The position numbers were made by a program, and so were the translations under genes. A DNA stretch of 64,000 nt from an uncultured Lachnospiraceae bacterium (GTDB lineage Bacteria; Bacillota; Clostridia; Lachnospirales; Lachnospiraceae). The stretch lies in assembly GCA_900539715.1 (NCBI GenBank), contig UQDA01000012.1, positions 1 through 64,000 on the forward strand, written 5' to 3'. The notes under the pieces are model-generated. The model did not search any database, had not been told where the DNA came from, and worked only from the letters and a program-made list of their open reading frames with translations. Shown here in pieces: positions 36,984-50,477 of this stretch (position 1 is its first letter; each line of letters begins with the position of its first letter).

Positions 36984-39900
36984 ATGGAAAAAAACAGAAT
37001 ACGTCCGACTGCCAAAGGCAAGAACATGCGTATGAGTTATGCACGTCGGAAAGAAGTATTGGAAATGCCCAATCTTATAGAGATTCAGAAGAATTCCTAT
37101 AAGTGGTTCCTGGAAGAAGGACTCAAAGAGGTGTTCGACGATATTTCTCCGATTTCCGATTACAGCGGACACTTGAGTCTGGAATTTGTGGACTTCGAGC
37201 TGTGCGAGGATGACGTTAAGTATTCTATTGAGAAGTGCAAGGAGAGGGATGCGACATATGCAGCTCCTCTGAAAGTCAAGGTACGCCTTTATAATAAGGA
37301 AAAAGAAGAGATCAGTGAACATGAAATCTTCATGGGCGATCTGCCGCTGATGACTGAGACAGGCACTTTCGTTATCAACGGCGCGGAACGTGTTATTGTC
37401 AGCCAGTTGGTGCGTTCCCCCGGCATCTATTACGGCATCGGTCACGATAAGATCGGTAAGAGATTGTTCTCCAGTACGGTAATCCCGAACAGGGGTGCAT
37501 GGCTGGAGTATGAGACGGATTCCAATGATGTATTTTATGTACGTGTGGACCGTACCAGAAAAGTGCCGATCACTGTTCTGCTTCGTGCGCTGGGACTCGG
37601 AACAAATGAAGAGATCCGAGAGGTATTCGGGGATGAACCTAAGATCGAGGCAAGCTTTTCAAAGGACACTTCTGAGAGCTATCAGGAGGGTCTGTTAGAG
37701 TTATACAAAAAAATCCGTCCCGGAGAGCCTTTGAGCGTTGAGAGCGCAGAGAGTCTGATCAATGCGATGTTCTTCGATCCCAGAAGATATGATCTGGCGA
37801 AAGTAGGACGTTACAAATTTAATAAGAAACTGGCACTGCGTGCGCGTATCCGCGGACAGGAGCTGGCAGAAGATGTTATTGACACTTCCACGGGTGAAGT
37901 TTTGGCGGCTGCCGGCACAAAAGTGACGCTGGAGCTGGCAGATTTGATCCAGAACAGCGCAGTACCTTATATTTATGTACAGACAGAAGAGCGTAAAGTT
38001 AAAGTTCTGTCCAACATGATGGTAGACCTGACACATTATGTGGATTGTGATCCGAAGGATTTAGGCATCACAGAGATGGTTTACTACCCTGCGCTTGCTC
38101 CTATCCTTGAGCAGTATTCCGGAAATCCGGAAGAGCTGGCGGAAGCGATCAGCCGAAATGTACATGAGCTTGTTCCGAAGCATATCACAAAGGAAGATAT
38201 CATTGCTTCCATTAACTATAATATCCATCTGGAATACGGCGTTGGTAATGAGGATGACATCGACCATCTGGGCAACCGTCGTATCCGTGCGGTCGGTGAG
38301 CTTTTACAGAACCAGTATCGTATTGGTCTTTCCAGACTGGAGAGAGTGGTGCGTGAGCGTATGACCACACATGACGCGGAGGATATTTCTCCGCAGTCGC
38401 TGATCAATATTAAACCGGTACAGGCTGCGGTGAAAGAGTTCTTTGGTTCTTCCCAGCTGTCTCAGTTTATGGATCAGAATAACCCGCTGGGTGAGCTGAC
38501 GCATAAGCGCCGTCTGTCCGCTCTGGGCCCTGGCGGTCTGTCACGTGACCGTGCCGGATTCGAGGTCCGCGACGTACATTACTCCCATTATGGAAGAATG
38601 TGTCCGATTGAGACGCCCGAGGGTCCTAACATCGGTCTGATCAACTCTCTTGCAAGTTATGCAAAGATTAATGAATACGGATTTATCGAAGCGCCGTATC
38701 GTAAGATTGACAAGACTGATCCGGCAAATCCGCGCGTTACGAATGAAGTTGTTTATATGACTGCGGATGAGGAAGATAATTACCATGTAGCGCAGGCTAA
38801 CTCCGAACTGGATGAGAACGGTTACTTTATCCATCCGAATGTTTCCGGACGTTATCTGGATGAGACATCCGAGTATCCCAAGACAGTATATGAGTACATG
38901 GACGTATCTCCTCAGATGGTGTTCTCAGTGGCTACCGCGCTGATTCCGTTCCTTCAGAACGATGACGCGAACCGTGCGCTGATGGGTTCCAACATGCAGC
39001 GTCAGGCCGTGCCGCTTCTGACGACCGATGCTCCTGTTGTAGGTACCGGTATTGAAGTAAAGGCTGCGGTAGACTCCGGCGTGTGTGTGGTGGCAAAGAA
39101 AGCCGGTACGATTGATCATGTTTCTTCCAACCTGATCCGCATGACATGCGATGACGGCGAGAAGATGGAATATCGTCTGACCAAGTTTTCACGAAGCAAC
39201 CAGTCCAACTGCTACAACCAGCGCCCGATTGTATTTAAGGGTAACCATGTAGAGGCAGGACAGGTAATCGCGGACGGACCTTCCACATCCGAAGGTGAGC
39301 TGGCTCTGGGTAAAAACCCGCTGATCGGCTTTATGACATGGGAAGGTTATAACTACGAGGACGCGGTTCTTCTGAGTGAGCGTCTGGTTATGGATGATGT
39401 GTATACTTCTATCCATATTGAAGAATATGAGGCAGAAGCCCGTGATACGAAGCTCGGACCTGAAGAAATCACAAGAGATGTTCCCGGCGTTGGTGACGAA
39501 GCGTTAAAGGATCTGGATGACAGAGGTATTATCCGTGTCGGTGCAGAAGTCCGTGCCGGAGATATTCTGGTCGGTAAGGTAACTCCCAAGGGAGAAACGG
39601 AACTGACTGCGGAAGAGCGTCTGCTGCGTGCAATCTTCGGTGAGAAAGCGCGTGAGGTAAGGGATACTTCCCTGAAAGTTCCTCACGGAGAATATGGTAT
39701 TATCGTAGATGCCAAGGTATTTACAAGAGAGAACGGCGACGAACTGTCTCCCGGTGTAAATCAGGCTGTACGTATTTATATTGCACAGAAGAGAAAGATT
39801 TCCGTCGGAGATAAGATGGCTGGTCGTCACGGTAACAAGGGTGTCATTTCCCGTGTGCTTCCGGTTGAGGATATGCCGTATCTGCCCAACGGACGTCCGC

Positions 39901-40844
39901 TGGATATCGTTCTGAATCCTCTGGGCGTGCCTTCCCGAATGAATATCGGTCAGGTCCTGGAAATCCATCTTTCTCTGGCTGCAAAGGCTCTGGGATTCAA
40001 CGTTGCGACTCCGATCTTTAACGGTGCGAACGAGAATGATATTCAGGATACCCTGGAGCTTGCAAATGATTATGTCAACCTTGAATGGGATGAATTTAAG
40101 GCAAAGCACGGCGAAGACCTTCATCCGGACGTTCTGGACTACCTGTATGAGAACCGCGCTCACAGAGAGCTGTGGAAAGGGGTTCCGATTTCCAAGGAAG
40201 GTAAGGTGCGTTTAAGAGACGGTCGTACCGGAGAGTATTTTGACAGCCCGGTTACAATCGGACACATGCACTATCTGAAGCTGCACCATCTGGTTGACGA
40301 TAAGATCCATGCCCGTTCCACAGGCCCCTACTCTCTCGTAACACAGCAGCCTCTGGGCGGTAAAGCTCAGTTTGGCGGACAGCGTTTCGGTGAGATGGAG
40401 GTTTGGGCGCTGGAGGCTTACGGCGCTGCATACACGCTGCAGGAGATCCTGACAGTGAAGTCCGATGATGTGGTTGGACGTGTGAAGACATATGAAGCCA
40501 TTATCAAAGGCGATAACATACCTGAACCCGGTATTCCGGAGTCCTTTAAGGTGCTCTTAAAGGAGCTGCAGTCTCTGGGTCTGGATGTGAGAGTGCTGCG
40601 TGACGACAATACAGAAGTTGAGATCATGGAAACTGTCGATTACAGCGATACGGATTACCGCTATGAGATGGAGGGAGATTCCAAGGGTTACAACTACCAT
40701 GAAGAAGAAAATCTGGGCAAGCTGGGTTATCAGAAGCAGGAATTTGACGCAGAGAAGGAAGAACTTGTCAGCGCAGAAGATGCAGATGATTTCGGAAGCG
40801 ACAGTCTGGATGACGGATTTGAGGAATCTTTCGACGAAGAGTAA
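36984..40844 (+). CDS. rpoB: DNA-directed RNA polymerase subunit beta
   Basis: The 1286-residue beta subunit is full length. The rifampicin-pocket region reads [20 protein letters not shown] and [12 protein letters not shown], with the residues usual for sensitive enzymes (Ser, Gln, Asp, His, Ser). [12 protein letters not shown] lies near 945. The C-terminus after the conserved end (about 1235 on) is strongly acidic, ending FDEE. I choose ATG 36984, 8 nt after GGGGTG; GTG 36978 is too close to that site. Confidence 0.97.
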   Translation: MEKNRIRPTAKGKNMRMSYARRKEVLEMPNLIEIQKNSYKWFLEEGLKEVFDDISPISDYSGHLSLEFVDFELCEDDVKYSIEKCKERDATYAAPLKVKVRLYNKEKEEISEHEIFMGDLPLMTETGTFVINGAERVIVSQLVRSPGIYYGIGHDKIGKRLFSSTVIPNRGAWLEYETDSNDVFYVRVDRTRKVPITVLLRALGLGTNEEIREVFGDEPKIEASFSKDTSESYQEGLLELYKKIRPGEPLSVESAESLINAMFFDPRRYDLAKVGRYKFNKKLALRARIRGQELAEDVIDTSTGEVLAAAGTKVTLELADLIQNSAVPYIYVQTEERKVKVLSNMMVDLTHYVDCDPKDLGITEMVYYPALAPILEQYSGNPEELAEAISRNVHELVPKHITKEDIIASINYNIHLEYGVGNEDDIDHLGNRRIRAVGELLQNQYRIGLSRLERVVRERMTTHDAEDISPQSLINIKPVQAAVKEFFGSSQLSQFMDQNNPLGELTHKRRLSALGPGGLSRDRAGFEVRDVHYSHYGRMCPIETPEGPNIGLINSLASYAKINEYGFIEAPYRKIDKTDPANPRVTNEVVYMTADEEDNYHVAQANSELDENGYFIHPNVSGRYLDETSEYPKTVYEYMDVSPQMVFSVATALIPFLQNDDANRALMGSNMQRQAVPLLTTDAPVVGTGIEVKAAVDSGVCVVAKKAGTIDHVSSNLIRMTCDDGEKMEYRLTKFSRSNQSNCYNQRPIVFKGNHVEAGQVIADGPSTSEGELALGKNPLIGFMTWEGYNYEDAVLLSERLVMDDVYTSIHIEEYEAEARDTKLGPEEITRDVPGVGDEALKDLDDRGIIRVGAEVRAGDILVGKVTPKGETELTAEERLLRAIFGEKAREVRDTSLKVPHGEYGIIVDAKVFTRENGDELSPGVNQAVRIYIAQKRKISVGDKMAGRHGNKGVISRVLPVEDMPYLPNGRPLDIVLNPLGVPSRMNIGQVLEIHLSLAAKALGFNVATPIFNGANENDIQDTLELANDYVNLEWDEFKAKHGEDLHPDVLDYLYENRAHRELWKGVPISKEGKVRLRDGRTGEYFDSPVTIGHMHYLKLHHLVDDKIHARSTGPYSLVTQQPLGGKAQFGGQRFGEMEVWALEAYGAAYTLQEILTVKSDDVVGRVKTYEAIIKGDNIPEPGIPESFKVLLKELQSLGLDVRVLRDDNTEVEIMETVDYSDTDYRYEMEGDSKGYNYHEEENLGKLGYQKQEFDAEKEELVSAEDADDFGSDSLDDGFEESFDEE

Positions 40845-40876
40845 GCCGAATCGTGAATATGTAAAGGAGTGCCAAG

Positions 40877-43800
40877 ATGTCTGAAACAAAAAACGAAGTT
40901 TATCAGCCGATGACGTTTGATGCCATCAAAATCGGTTTAGCGTCTCCGGAGAAAATTCGTGAATGGTCCAGAGGCGAGGTTTTAAAGCCTGAGACAATCA
41001 ACTACAGAACCTTAAAGCCTGAGCGCGACGGTCTGTTTTGTGAGCGGATTTTCGGACCCAGCAAAGACTGGGAGTGCCATTGCGGCAAATATAAAAAGAT
41101 CAGATACAAAGGCGTTGTCTGCGATCGCTGCGGCGTGGAAGTTACCAAGTCCAGCGTTCGCCGTGAACGCATGGGCCATATTGAACTGGCTGCACCGGTT
41201 TCCCATATCTGGTATTTCAAGGGAATCCCGAGCCGGATGGGACTGATTCTGGATCTGTCCCCCCGTGTTCTGGAGAAGGTGCTGTATTTTGCTTCCTATA
41301 TCGTTCTGGATAAGGGAGATACCAGCCTGGAATACAAGCAGGTTCTCTCTGAAAAGGAATATCAGGATGCAAGGGAGACCTGGGGCAACCGTTTCCGTGT
41401 CGGAATGGGTGCCGAGTCTATCAAAGAACTGTTGGAATCCATTGATCTTGAAAAAGAAGCGGTGGAGTTAAAGGATGAGCTGGAGGATGCCAGCGGACAG
41501 AAGCGCGCGAGAATTATCAAGCGTCTGGAAGTAGTAGAAGCTTTCCGCGAATCCGGCAACCGTCCGGAGTGGATGATTCTGGATGCTGTTCCGGTCATTC
41601 CGCCTGATCTGCGCCCGATGGTGCAGCTGGATGGCGGACGTTTTGCAACGTCTGACTTAAATGACCTGTACAGAAGAATCATCAACCGCAACAATCGTCT
41701 GAAAAGACTGCTGGAGCTGGGTGCTCCGGATATTATCGTCCGCAACGAGAAGCGTATGCTGCAGGAGGCGGTCGATGCTCTGATAGATAACGGAAGAAGA
41801 GGACGTCCGGTTACCGGCCCCGGCAACCGTGCGTTAAAGTCCCTGTCTGATATGCTGAAAGGTAAGTCCGGACGTTTCCGTCAGAACCTGCTCGGTAAGC
41901 GTGTAGACTATTCCGGACGTTCCGTTATCGTCGTAGGACCCGAATTAAAGATTTATCAGTGCGGTTTGCCCAAGGAGATGGCGATCGAGCTGTTCAAGCC
42001 TTTTGTAATGAAAGAACTGGTGAGCAGAGGCGTTTCCCAGAACATCAAAAATGCGAAGAAGCTGGTAGAACGGCTGGATACGCAGGTTTGGGACGTTCTG
42101 GAAGATGTCATCAAGGAGCATCCGGTTATGTTAAACCGTGCGCCTACACTGCACAGACTGGGTATCCAGGCATTCGAGCCTATCCTTGTAGAAGGTAAGG
42201 CTATCAAGCTGCATCCCCTTGTTTGTACCGCGTTCAACGCCGATTTCGACGGTGACCAGATGGCTGTACACCTTCCGCTTTCTCAGGAGGCGCAGGCGGA
42301 GTGCCGCTTCATGCTGCTGTCTCCTAACAACCTGTTAAAGCCTTCCGACGGCGGACCGGTAGCAGTTCCTTCCCAGGATATGGTATTGGGTATCTACTAC
42401 CTGACACAGGAGCGCCCCGGCGTTACCGGTGAAGGCAAATACTTCAAGAGCGTAAACGAAGCGATCCTCGCTTATGAGAATAAGGCATGTACGCTTCATT
42501 CCCGCATCCATGTGCGTATGACGAAGGTGAACGCGCAGGGCGAGGAAGTGAGCGGGTTTGTTGAATCCACATTGGGACGTTTTATCTTCAACGAAATCCT
42601 TCCTCAGGATTTGGGCTATGTGGACAGAACGGATCCGGAAAACTTCTTAAAACTGGAAGTTGATTTCCATGTCGGCAAGAAGCAGTTAAAGCAGATTCTG
42701 GAAAAAGTCATCAATACGCACGGAGCATCCCGTACTGCGGAAGTACTGGACGATGTCAAGGCGATCGGCTACAAATACTCTACAAGAGCTGCAATGACCG
42801 TATCCATTTCTGATATGACAGTGCCGGCTCAGAAGGCAGAGATGCTGGAAGAGGCTCAGAAGACTGTAGATAAAATCGGCAGAAACTTCCGTCGTGGTCT
42901 TATCACAGAGGAAGAGCGTTACCGTGCAGTCGTAGAGACATGGCAGGAGACGGATAAAGAGCTGACAGATGTTCTGTTAAAAGGACTGGATAAGTATAAC
43001 AACATCTTTATGATGGCGGATTCCGGTGCCCGTGGTTCTAACCAGCAGATCAAACAGCTGGCTGGTATGCGTGGACTGATGGCTGATACGACAGGTCGTA
43101 CGATCGAACTGCCGATCAAATCCAATTTCCGTGAAGGTCTGGACGTACTGGAATACTTCATGTCCGCTCACGGAGCACGAAAAGGTATGTCCGATACCGC
43201 TCTGCGTACTGCGGACTCCGGTTATCTGACACGTCGAATGGTAGACGTTTCTCAGGAACTTATCATCCGTGATATCGACTGTGCGGAGGGCAAGGATGTA
43301 ATTCCGGGCATGTCCGTAAAAGCGTTCATGGATGGAAAAGAGACGATCGAAGGTCTTCAGGACAGAATCACAGGTCGTTATTCCTGCGAGGATATTTATG
43401 ATAAAGACGGCAATCTGCTTGTTGGCGCGAACCACATGATAACTCCTGCGAGAGCAAAGCGTATCATGGATACAGGCGTTGATAAGAAGGGACAGCCGAT
43501 TGAAGAGGTAAAGATTCGTACGATTCTTACCTGCCGCTCCAAGAGTGGTATCTGTGCTAAGTGCTACGGTGCGAACATGGCGACCGGCGAAGCGGTTCAG
43601 GTCGGCGAAGCAGTCGGCATCATCGCAGCGCAGTCTATCGGTGAGCCCGGTACACAGCTGACGATGCGTACATTCCACTCCGGCGGTGTCGCAGGTGACG
43701 ATATCACACAGGGTCTTCCCCGTGTCGAGGAGCTTTTCGAGGCAAGAAAGCCGAAGGGACTTGCTATTATCGCAGAGTTCGGCGGAACTGCTGTGATAAA

Positions 43801-44656
43801 GGATACAAAGAAGAAACGCGAGATCATCATAACCAACAAGGAAACTGCGGAGTCCAAGGCATACCTGATCCCTTATGGTTCCCGTATCAAGATTGTGGAC
43901 GGTCAGGAGCTTGAGGCGGGTGATGAGCTGACAGAAGGTTCTGTAAATCCTCACGATCTGTTAAAGATAAAAGGTATCCGTGCGGTGCAGGATTATATGC
44001 TGCGTGAAGTACAGCGTGTATATCGTCTGCAGGGTGTAGATATTTCCGATAAGCATATTGAAGTTATCGTTCGTCAGATGCTGAAGAAAATCCGTATCGA
44101 GACGAGCGGAGATACCGAATATCTGCCCGGAACGATGGTTGATGTTCTGGATTTCCAGGATACCAATGCTGCGATGGAAGCAGAAGGCAAGCAGCCTGCA
44201 GAAGGCAAACAGGTGATGATGGGTATCACAAAGGCTGCTCTGGCAACCAATTCCTTCCTGTCTGCGGCGTCCTTCCAGGAAACCACAAAGGTTCTGACGG
44301 AAGCGGCTATCAAGGGTAAGGCTGATCCGCTTATCGGTCTGAAGGAAAATGTCATTATCGGTAAGCTGATTCCTGCAGGTACCGGTATGAAGCGTTATCG
44401 TGATGTGAAGCTGAACACCGATGCGATAATCGCTGCCGAGGAAGCAGAGCGTGCGGCAAGAGCTGAGGAAGAAGCAAGAGCTGCGGCAGAGGCTGAAAAA
44501 TCCGAAAAGGTAAAGAAGGAAGCTGCTGATGACGAAGAGCTTTCTGAAGAAAGTGCAGACACAGAACTGCTGGAGGAGACTCCCGAAGAGGCACTTTTGG
44601 ATGAAGAAATTGATGAAGAGCTGGACGAAGAGGCAGAAGAGGAAAGCGAAGAATAA
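40877..44656 (+). CDS. rpoC: DNA-directed RNA polymerase subunit beta'
   Basis: The 1259-residue beta' subunit has the zinc-ribbon cysteines (CHCGKYK...CDRCG, residues 70-90) and the catalytic [12 protein letters not shown] near 453-464 with three Asp for Mg2+. [14 protein letters not shown] and the trigger-loop region are intact. After about residue 1183 comes a tail of some 75 residues, very rich in Glu, Asp and Ala, that is not part of the conserved core. It follows rpoB by 32 nt. Confidence 0.97.
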   Translation: MSETKNEVYQPMTFDAIKIGLASPEKIREWSRGEVLKPETINYRTLKPERDGLFCERIFGPSKDWECHCGKYKKIRYKGVVCDRCGVEVTKSSVRRERMGHIELAAPVSHIWYFKGIPSRMGLILDLSPRVLEKVLYFASYIVLDKGDTSLEYKQVLSEKEYQDARETWGNRFRVGMGAESIKELLESIDLEKEAVELKDELEDASGQKRARIIKRLEVVEAFRESGNRPEWMILDAVPVIPPDLRPMVQLDGGRFATSDLNDLYRRIINRNNRLKRLLELGAPDIIVRNEKRMLQEAVDALIDNGRRGRPVTGPGNRALKSLSDMLKGKSGRFRQNLLGKRVDYSGRSVIVVGPELKIYQCGLPKEMAIELFKPFVMKELVSRGVSQNIKNAKKLVERLDTQVWDVLEDVIKEHPVMLNRAPTLHRLGIQAFEPILVEGKAIKLHPLVCTAFNADFDGDQMAVHLPLSQEAQAECRFMLLSPNNLLKPSDGGPVAVPSQDMVLGIYYLTQERPGVTGEGKYFKSVNEAILAYENKACTLHSRIHVRMTKVNAQGEEVSGFVESTLGRFIFNEILPQDLGYVDRTDPENFLKLEVDFHVGKKQLKQILEKVINTHGASRTAEVLDDVKAIGYKYSTRAAMTVSISDMTVPAQKAEMLEEAQKTVDKIGRNFRRGLITEEERYRAVVETWQETDKELTDVLLKGLDKYNNIFMMADSGARGSNQQIKQLAGMRGLMADTTGRTIELPIKSNFREGLDVLEYFMSAHGARKGMSDTALRTADSGYLTRRMVDVSQELIIRDIDCAEGKDVIPGMSVKAFMDGKETIEGLQDRITGRYSCEDIYDKDGNLLVGANHMITPARAKRIMDTGVDKKGQPIEEVKIRTILTCRSKSGICAKCYGANMATGEAVQVGEAVGIIAAQSIGEPGTQLTMRTFHSGGVAGDDITQGLPRVEELFEARKPKGLAIIAEFGGTAVIKDTKKKREIIITNKETAESKAYLIPYGSRIKIVDGQELEAGDELTEGSVNPHDLLKIKGIRAVQDYMLREVQRVYRLQGVDISDKHIEVIVRQMLKKIRIETSGDTEYLPGTMVDVLDFQDTNAAMEAEGKQPAEGKQVMMGITKAALATNSFLSAASFQETTKVLTEAAIKGKADPLIGLKENVIIGKLIPAGTGMKRYRDVKLNTDAIIAAEEAERAARAEEEARAAAEAEKSEKVKKEAADDEELSEESADTELLEETPEEALLDEEIDEELDEEAEEESEE

Positions 44657-44689
44657 GGCGCTGTTTCAGCAATAGAATAACGTAATGAT

Positions 44690-44721
44690 TTAATGCGGCA
44701 GATGTATTTCTGCCGCATTAA
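44690..44721 (+). terminator. terminator of rpoBC
   Basis: TTAATGCGGCAGA (44690-44702) pairs perfectly over 13 bp with TCTGCCGCATTAA (44709-44721). The following T-run is weak. Confidence 0.75.
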
Positions 44722-44750
44722 ATATATTTATGGAAAAAACACAAAAATAC

Positions 44751-44779
44751 TTGACAGATGATTTAAAAGCATTTACACT
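44751..44779 (+). promoter_or_regulatory. promoter of the str operon
   Basis: TTGACA (44751-44756), 17-nt spacer, TACACT (44774-44779). A leader of about 145 nt precedes rpsL. Confidence 0.7.
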
Positions 44780-44929
44780 GATAAGGTCTGCATTTGGAGA
44801 TGATTATATTTTGATGCAAAAAAATATAAAGTAAATTCCTGTATAAGGAATGAATCTTCAAAGAACAGACCGGGCATATCTTAGTCCGAAGAAGCAACAT
44901 GAGATAAGTATCGCAGGAGGTGAAACAGA

Positions 44930-45352
44930 ATGCCAACATTTAACCAGTTAGTAAGAAAGGGACGTCAGACATCTGTAAAGAAGTCTACAGCACCGGCGCT
45001 GCAGAAGGGCTACAACTCCCTTCACAAGAAAGCGACAAATCTTTCTTCTCCTCAGAAGAGAGGCGTGTGCACAGCTGTTAAGACAGCGACTCCTAAAAAG
45101 CCTAACTCCGCTCTTAGAAAGATCGCCAGAGTACGTCTTTCCAACGGAATCGAAGTAACAAGCTACATTCCCGGTGAAGGACACAATCTGCAGGAGCACT
45201 CCGTTGTTCTGATCAGAGGCGGTCGTGTTAAGGACTTACCTGGTACCAGATACCACATCATCAGAGGTACACTGGATACCGCAGGCGTTGCAAACAGACG
45301 TCAGGCAAGATCCAAATACGGCGCTAAGAGACCTAAAGCCGCTAAGAAATAA
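44930..45352 (+). CDS. rpsL: 30S ribosomal protein S12
   Basis: The 140-residue decoding-centre protein has wild-type streptomycin-site residues: Lys in [11 protein letters not shown] and Lys in [20 protein letters not shown] precedes ATG 44930. Arg is mostly coded by AGA/CGT as expected for a highly expressed gene here. Confidence 0.97.
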   Translation: MPTFNQLVRKGRQTSVKKSTAPALQKGYNSLHKKATNLSSPQKRGVCTAVKTATPKKPNSALRKIARVRLSNGIEVTSYIPGEGHNLQEHSVVLIRGGRVKDLPGTRYHIIRGTLDTAGVANRRQARSKYGAKRPKAAKK

Positions 45353-45408
45353 GCTGCGGTAACGTAAGAGTACCACAAACGGAAACTAATTAAGTGTTGG
45401 AATTCTTA

Positions 45409-45425
45409 TGCAGGGATTCCCTGCA
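45409..45425 (+). promoter_or_regulatory. intercistronic hairpin between rpsL and rpsG
   Basis: TGCAGGG and CCCTGCA form a perfect 7-bp stem around ATT. In enterobacteria S7 represses its operon by binding between these two genes. A similar role here is only suggested by position. Confidence 0.35.
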
Positions 45426-45495
45426 GTTCGCTTTTTGGCGAATGGATATACCGCACGAACACATTAGATGACACATGTGAGTACCGATGAATTAA

Positions 45496-45993
<498 letters not shown>

Positions 45994-46055
45994 TGAATCT
46001 GTAATGCAGAAAGCGTTACGCTGCATCTGGCTGATTTCAATAGGAGGAAAAACCT

Positions 46056-48173
46056 TTGGCTGGAAGAGAATATCCATTAGAGAGAACCAGAAACATTGGT
46101 ATTATGGCGCACATCGATGCTGGTAAGACTACCACCACCGAGCGTATCCTGTACTATACCGGTGTTAACTACAAAATTGGTGACACTCATGAAGGTACTG
46201 CAACCATGGACTGGATGGAGCAGGAGCAGGAAAGAGGTATTACCATCACTTCTGCAGCTACCACCTGTCACTGGACTCCGCAGACAAATTGCGAAGTAAA
46301 GCCCGGCACACCGGAATATCGTATCAATATTATTGATACACCCGGACACGTTGACTTCACGGTTGAGGTTGAGCGTTCCCTGCGCGTACTGGACGGCGCC
46401 GTTGGCGTGTTCTGTGCAAAGGGCGGCGTAGAGCCTCAGTCTGAGAACGTATGGCGTCAGGCTGACACTTATAACGTACCCCGTATGGCATTCATCAACA
46501 AGATGGATATCCTGGGTGCAAACTTCTATGGCGCGGTCGATCAGATAAAGACCCGTCTGGGCAAGAATGCTATCTGCATTCAGCTGCCTATCGGCAAGGA
46601 AGATGAATTCAAGGGAATCATCGACCTGTTCGATATGAAAGCCTACATCTATAATGATGAGAAGGGTGAAGACATCACTGTTACAGATATTCCTGAAGAT
46701 ATGCAGGATGATGCAGAACTGTATCGTTCCGAGCTTGTCGAGAAAATCTGTGAGCTGGATGACGACCTGATGATGGCTTATCTGGAAGGTGAAGAGCCTT
46801 CTAACGAAGAGCTGAAAGCGGTTCTGAGAAAAGGAACCTGCGAGTGTACAGCAGTTCCCGTATGCTGCGGTACCGCATACAGAAACAAAGGTATCCAGAA
46901 GCTTCTGGATGCTATCGTAGAGTATATGCCTTCTCCGCTGGACATCCCCGCTATAAAGGGTGTTGACCTGGAAGGCAACGAGGTTGAGAAGCATTCTTCG
47001 GACGACGAGCCTTTCGCTGCTCTGGCGTTCAAGATCATGACCGACCCGTTCGTTGGTAAGCTGGCATACTTCCGCGTTTATTCCGGTACACTGAACTCCG
47101 GTTCTTATGTACTGAACGCAACAAAAGATAAAAAAGAGCGTGTGGGCCGTATCCTTCAGATGCACGCAAACAAGAGAATGGAGCTGGACAAGGTATACGC
47201 AGGCGATATCGCTGCAGCGGTAGGCTTTAAGTTTACCACGACAGGTGATACTATCTGTGACGACCAGCATCCGGTAATCCTTGAGTCCATGGAGTTCCCT
47301 GAGCCGGTTATCGAGCTGGCTATCGAGCCCAAGACCAAAGCAGGTCAGGACAAGATGGGTATCGCTCTTGCAAAGCTTGCAGAAGAAGATCCTACCTTCC
47401 GTGCACATACCGATCAGGAGACAGGTCAGACGATCATCGCCGGCATGGGCGAGCTCCATCTGGAAATCATCGTAGACCGTCTGCTGCGTGAGTTCAAGGT
47501 AGAGGCTAACGTAGGCGCTCCTCAGGTTGCTTACAAAGAAACCTTCACCAAGGCTGTTGATGTGGACAGCAAGTACGCAAAACAGTCCGGTGGTCGTGGT
47601 CAGTACGGTCACTGTAAAGTTAAATTCGAGCCTATGGATCCTAACGGCGAAGAGACATTCAAATTCGAGTCCACCGTTGTCGGCGGTGCTATCCCGAAGG
47701 AGTATATCCCTGCTGTAGGCGAAGGTATCGAAGAAGCTACAAAGGCTGGTATTCTGGGCGGCTTCCCTGTACTGGGCGTACATGCGAATGTATTTGATGG
47801 TTCTTACCATGAAGTCGACTCTTCCGAAATGGCATTCCATATTGCCGGCTCTCTGGCATTCAAGGAAGCTATGCAGAAGGGTAATCCGGTACTGCTCGAG
47901 CCTGTCATGAAGGTTGAGGTTACCATGCCTGAGGAATACATGGGCGATGTTATCGGTGACATCAACTCCCGTCGTGGCCGTATCGAAGGTATGGATGACA
48001 TCGGCGGCGGTAAGATCGTAAGAGCGTTTGTTCCGCTTGCAGAGATGTTCGGTTACTCTACAGACCTGCGTTCCAAGACTCAGGGCCGTGGTAACTACTC
48101 CATGTTCTTTGAAAAATATGAGCAGGTGCCTAAGAACGTACAGGAGAAAGTACTCGCTGCAAAGGCGAAGTAA
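46056..48173 (+). CDS. fusA: elongation factor G
   Basis: The 705-residue translocation GTPase has P-loop AHIDAGKTT (residues 17-25), switch [14 protein letters not shown] and the tetracycline-resistance-unlike full domain IV (GGRGQYGH near 512). The start is TTG 46056, supported by AGGAGG at 46042-46047. The 587-residue antisense frame is a shadow. It follows rpsG by 62 nt. Confidence 0.97.
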   Translation: MAGREYPLERTRNIGIMAHIDAGKTTTTERILYYTGVNYKIGDTHEGTATMDWMEQEQERGITITSAATTCHWTPQTNCEVKPGTPEYRINIIDTPGHVDFTVEVERSLRVLDGAVGVFCAKGGVEPQSENVWRQADTYNVPRMAFINKMDILGANFYGAVDQIKTRLGKNAICIQLPIGKEDEFKGIIDLFDMKAYIYNDEKGEDITVTDIPEDMQDDAELYRSELVEKICELDDDLMMAYLEGEEPSNEELKAVLRKGTCECTAVPVCCGTAYRNKGIQKLLDAIVEYMPSPLDIPAIKGVDLEGNEVEKHSSDDEPFAALAFKIMTDPFVGKLAYFRVYSGTLNSGSYVLNATKDKKERVGRILQMHANKRMELDKVYAGDIAAAVGFKFTTTGDTICDDQHPVILESMEFPEPVIELAIEPKTKAGQDKMGIALAKLAEEDPTFRAHTDQETGQTIIAGMGELHLEIIVDRLLREFKVEANVGAPQVAYKETFTKAVDVDSKYAKQSGGRGQYGHCKVKFEPMDPNGEETFKFESTVVGGAIPKEYIPAVGEGIEEATKAGILGGFPVLGVHANVFDGSYHEVDSSEMAFHIAGSLAFKEAMQKGNPVLLEPVMKVEVTMPEEYMGDVIGDINSRRGRIEGMDDIGGGKIVRAFVPLAEMFGYSTDLRSKTQGRGNYSMFFEKYEQVPKNVQEKVLAAKAK

Positions 48174-48204
48174 ATTCCTGACAGCATCGGTTTCAAACAG
48201 TCCG

Positions 48205-48238
48205 TTTTAACGGGAAATTTCAAGGTTTCCCGTTAAAA
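48205..48238 (+). other. hairpin between fusA and tuf
   Basis: TTTTAACGGGAAA pairs perfectly over 13 bp with TTTCCCGTTAAAA around an 8-nt loop. No T-run follows, so it may be a processing or stability element that helps tuf mRNA exceed fusA, rather than a full terminator. Confidence 0.6.
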
Positions 48239-48332
48239 TAGGGCTTGAAAATACAGCTATTATCGAATATAATCATAGATAGCTGATTCAAACAAACATT
48301 TAAATCACTGATTTAAGGAGGATTACAAGGAA

Positions 48333-49520
48333 ATGGCTAAAGCTAAATTTGAAAGATCCAAGCCCCATTGTAACATTGGTACCATCGGCCACGTTGACCA
48401 TGGTAAAACAACTCTGACAGCTGCTATCACAAAGACTCTGCACGAGAGACTGGGCACCGGCGAAGCTGTTGCTTTCGAGAATATCGATAAGGCTCCCGAA
48501 GAGAGAGAGCGTGGTATCACCATCTCTACTTCTCACGTTGAGTACGAGACAGAGAAGAGACACTATGCACACGTTGACTGCCCTGGACATGCTGACTACG
48601 TTAAGAACATGATCACTGGTGCAGCTCAGATGGATGGCGCTATCCTGGTTGTTGCTGCTACAGACGGTCTGATGGCTCAGACAAAAGAGCACATCCTGCT
48701 GTCCCGTCAGGTAGGCGTTCCGGCTATCGTTGTTTTCCTGAACAAGTGCGACATGGTAGACGACGACGAGCTGCTTGAGCTGGTTGAGATGGAAGTTACC
48801 GAGCAGCTGGAAGAGTACGAGTTCCATGACTGCCCGATCATCAGAGGTTCTGCTCTGAAGGCTCTGGAAGATCCCAACAGCGAGTGGGGCGATAAGATCC
48901 TTGAGCTGATGCACACTGTTGATGAGTTCATTCCGGATCCGGAGCGTGACACAGACAAGCCTTTCCTGATGCCTGTCGAGGACGTATTCACCATCACAGG
49001 TCGTGGTACTGTTGCTACAGGCCGTGTTGAGAGAGGTACTCTGCACCTGAACGAGGAAGTTGAAATCGTTGGTATCAAAGAAGAGACCAAGAAGACTGTT
49101 GTTACAGGTATCGAGATGTTCCGTAAGATGCTGGATGAGGCTCAGGCTGGTGATAACATCGGCGCTCTGCTGCGTGGTATCCAGAGAACTGAAATCGAAA
49201 GAGGACAGGTTCTGGCTAAGCCCGGCACTGTTACATGCCATCACAAATTTACCGCTCAGGTTTACGTTCTGACAAAGGACGAGGGTGGCCGTCATACACC
49301 TTTCTTCAACAACTACAGACCTCAGTTCTACTTCCGTACAACTGACGTTACTGGCGTTTGCGAGCTGCCTGCTGGCACAGAGATGTGCATGCCTGGCGAT
49401 AACGTAGAGATGACCATCGAGCTGATCCATCCTATCGCTATGGAGCAGGGTCTGACATTCGCTATCCGTGAGGGTGGCAGAACTGTTGGTTCAGGCCGTG
49501 TAGTTTCTATCATCGAGTAA
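48333..49520 (+). CDS. tuf: elongation factor Tu
   Basis: The 395-residue GTPase delivers aminoacyl-tRNA to the ribosome. P-loop GHVDHGKTT (residues 18-26), [16 protein letters not shown] and NKCDMVDD are all present, and the C-terminal end [14 protein letters not shown] is normal. Codon bias is extreme. It is the last str-operon gene and is followed by a strong terminator. Confidence 0.97.
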   Translation: MAKAKFERSKPHCNIGTIGHVDHGKTTLTAAITKTLHERLGTGEAVAFENIDKAPEERERGITISTSHVEYETEKRHYAHVDCPGHADYVKNMITGAAQMDGAILVVAATDGLMAQTKEHILLSRQVGVPAIVVFLNKCDMVDDDELLELVEMEVTEQLEEYEFHDCPIIRGSALKALEDPNSEWGDKILELMHTVDEFIPDPERDTDKPFLMPVEDVFTITGRGTVATGRVERGTLHLNEEVEIVGIKEETKKTVVTGIEMFRKMLDEAQAGDNIGALLRGIQRTEIERGQVLAKPGTVTCHHKFTAQVYVLTKDEGGRHTPFFNNYRPQFYFRTTDVTGVCELPAGTEMCMPGDNVEMTIELIHPIAMEQGLTFAIREGGRTVGSGRVVSIIE

Positions 49521-49551
49521 TCTTTGACAGAATCTATTAATAATAGAATTC

Positions 49552-49587
49552 AAAGGGCTTTCCGATTTTTCGGAAAGCCCTTTTTTT
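49552..49587 (+). terminator. terminator of the str operon
   Basis: AAAGGGCTTTCCG (49552-49564) pairs with CGGAAAGCCCTTT (49571-49583), then T-run. Its end overlaps the stop codon of the convergent MerR gene. Confidence 0.92.
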
Positions 49588-50422
49588 AACAGAGATATGT
49601 ATCTTTTTTGATAAGCCCTATGAGCAATAGCCCGAGCAGGACAGCAGTATCTGCAAAGAGCAGGATTACGACATTTTTTACAATGCCGTAGATAAAAAGG
49701 ATAGAGAAGACTTCTACGGACAATGCGACGAAGCACATATAGTTCGTTAAGTATTCTGTTATAAGTTCGACATAGCGGCTATTCATTTGTATTTTTGCAA
49801 AAATAAATTGCCTCAGCAGGAAGCGGATGAGGATGCACATAACCGGGTATGCAAAAATGAACTGCTTGCCGGCCAATGAAGAGGCTATCCCGTTGTTCCA
49901 CTGTATCGGGATTTCCGGCGGCAGGTTTCTGTAAGCCAGCAGAGCTGTCATGAAGGACAGGGCAGTGATGACCGCCCATATGAGAAAGCTGCCCCATATA
50001 TATAAAAAGCTGACGGAATCCAGTTTAAAAACAGGTTCATTGTTATCCCAGTATTCCTGTACTTGTGGTACATAGCGTTCTATCTGCAATTCGCCGTATC
50101 CTATATTTTTGGAAGCAAGCATTTTTTCACAGATAACCATTGCCTGATTCAGACCGGAAATCTGGTTTTTTAATAGTTCATGCTGTTTGCTGATAGCTTC
50201 ACGCAGCGTTATTTTTTCAGAGATGATATTTCGGATATCATCGATAGAAAGTCCCAATGTTCTGAGATATGCGATTTTTTTTATATTTTCCACATCCTGT
50301 TCTGAATAGTCCCGATAGCCGTTATTTTCATTTCGGGATGGGACGATAAGCTTTTCTTTTTCGTAAAAGCGGATATTGGAACGGGATAAGCCTGTCAGCT
50401 CTTCGGTCTCTTTTATAGTCAT
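49586..50422 (-). CDS. MerR-family regulator with membrane-embedded C-terminus
   Basis: The 278-residue protein has a MerR-type winged helix at its N-terminus (IKETEELTGLSRSNIRFYEKEKLI), a dimerisation helix (about residues 75-105), then a membrane part with four helices of DUF1648 type (NLPPEIPIQWNNGIA near 167). So a DNA-binding head is fused to a membrane sensor. Its own promoter has the 19-bp spacer and dyad typical of MerR-controlled genes. The ligand is unknown. Confidence 0.88.
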   Translation of the reverse strand: MTIKETEELTGLSRSNIRFYEKEKLIVPSRNENNGYRDYSEQDVENIKKIAYLRTLGLSIDDIRNIISEKITLREAISKQHELLKNQISGLNQAMVICEKMLASKNIGYGELQIERYVPQVQEYWDNNEPVFKLDSVSFLYIWGSFLIWAVITALSFMTALLAYRNLPPEIPIQWNNGIASSLAGKQFIFAYPVMCILIRFLLRQFIFAKIQMNSRYVELITEYLTNYMCFVALSVEVFSILFIYGIVKNVVILLFADTAVLLGLLLIGLIKKDTYLC

Positions 50423-50477
50423 GCCTTTTCCTTCCTTTCCATAAGTGGTCGTATATTACTCTTGTACACTGAGGGTA

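Noticed and set aside
42977..43954. 325-codon minus frame across rpoC
   Set aside because: A shadow of rpoC; no binding site and no known domain.
46077..47840. 587-codon frame on the minus strand
   Set aside because: It is antisense to fusA, a by-product of strong codon bias in the real gene.
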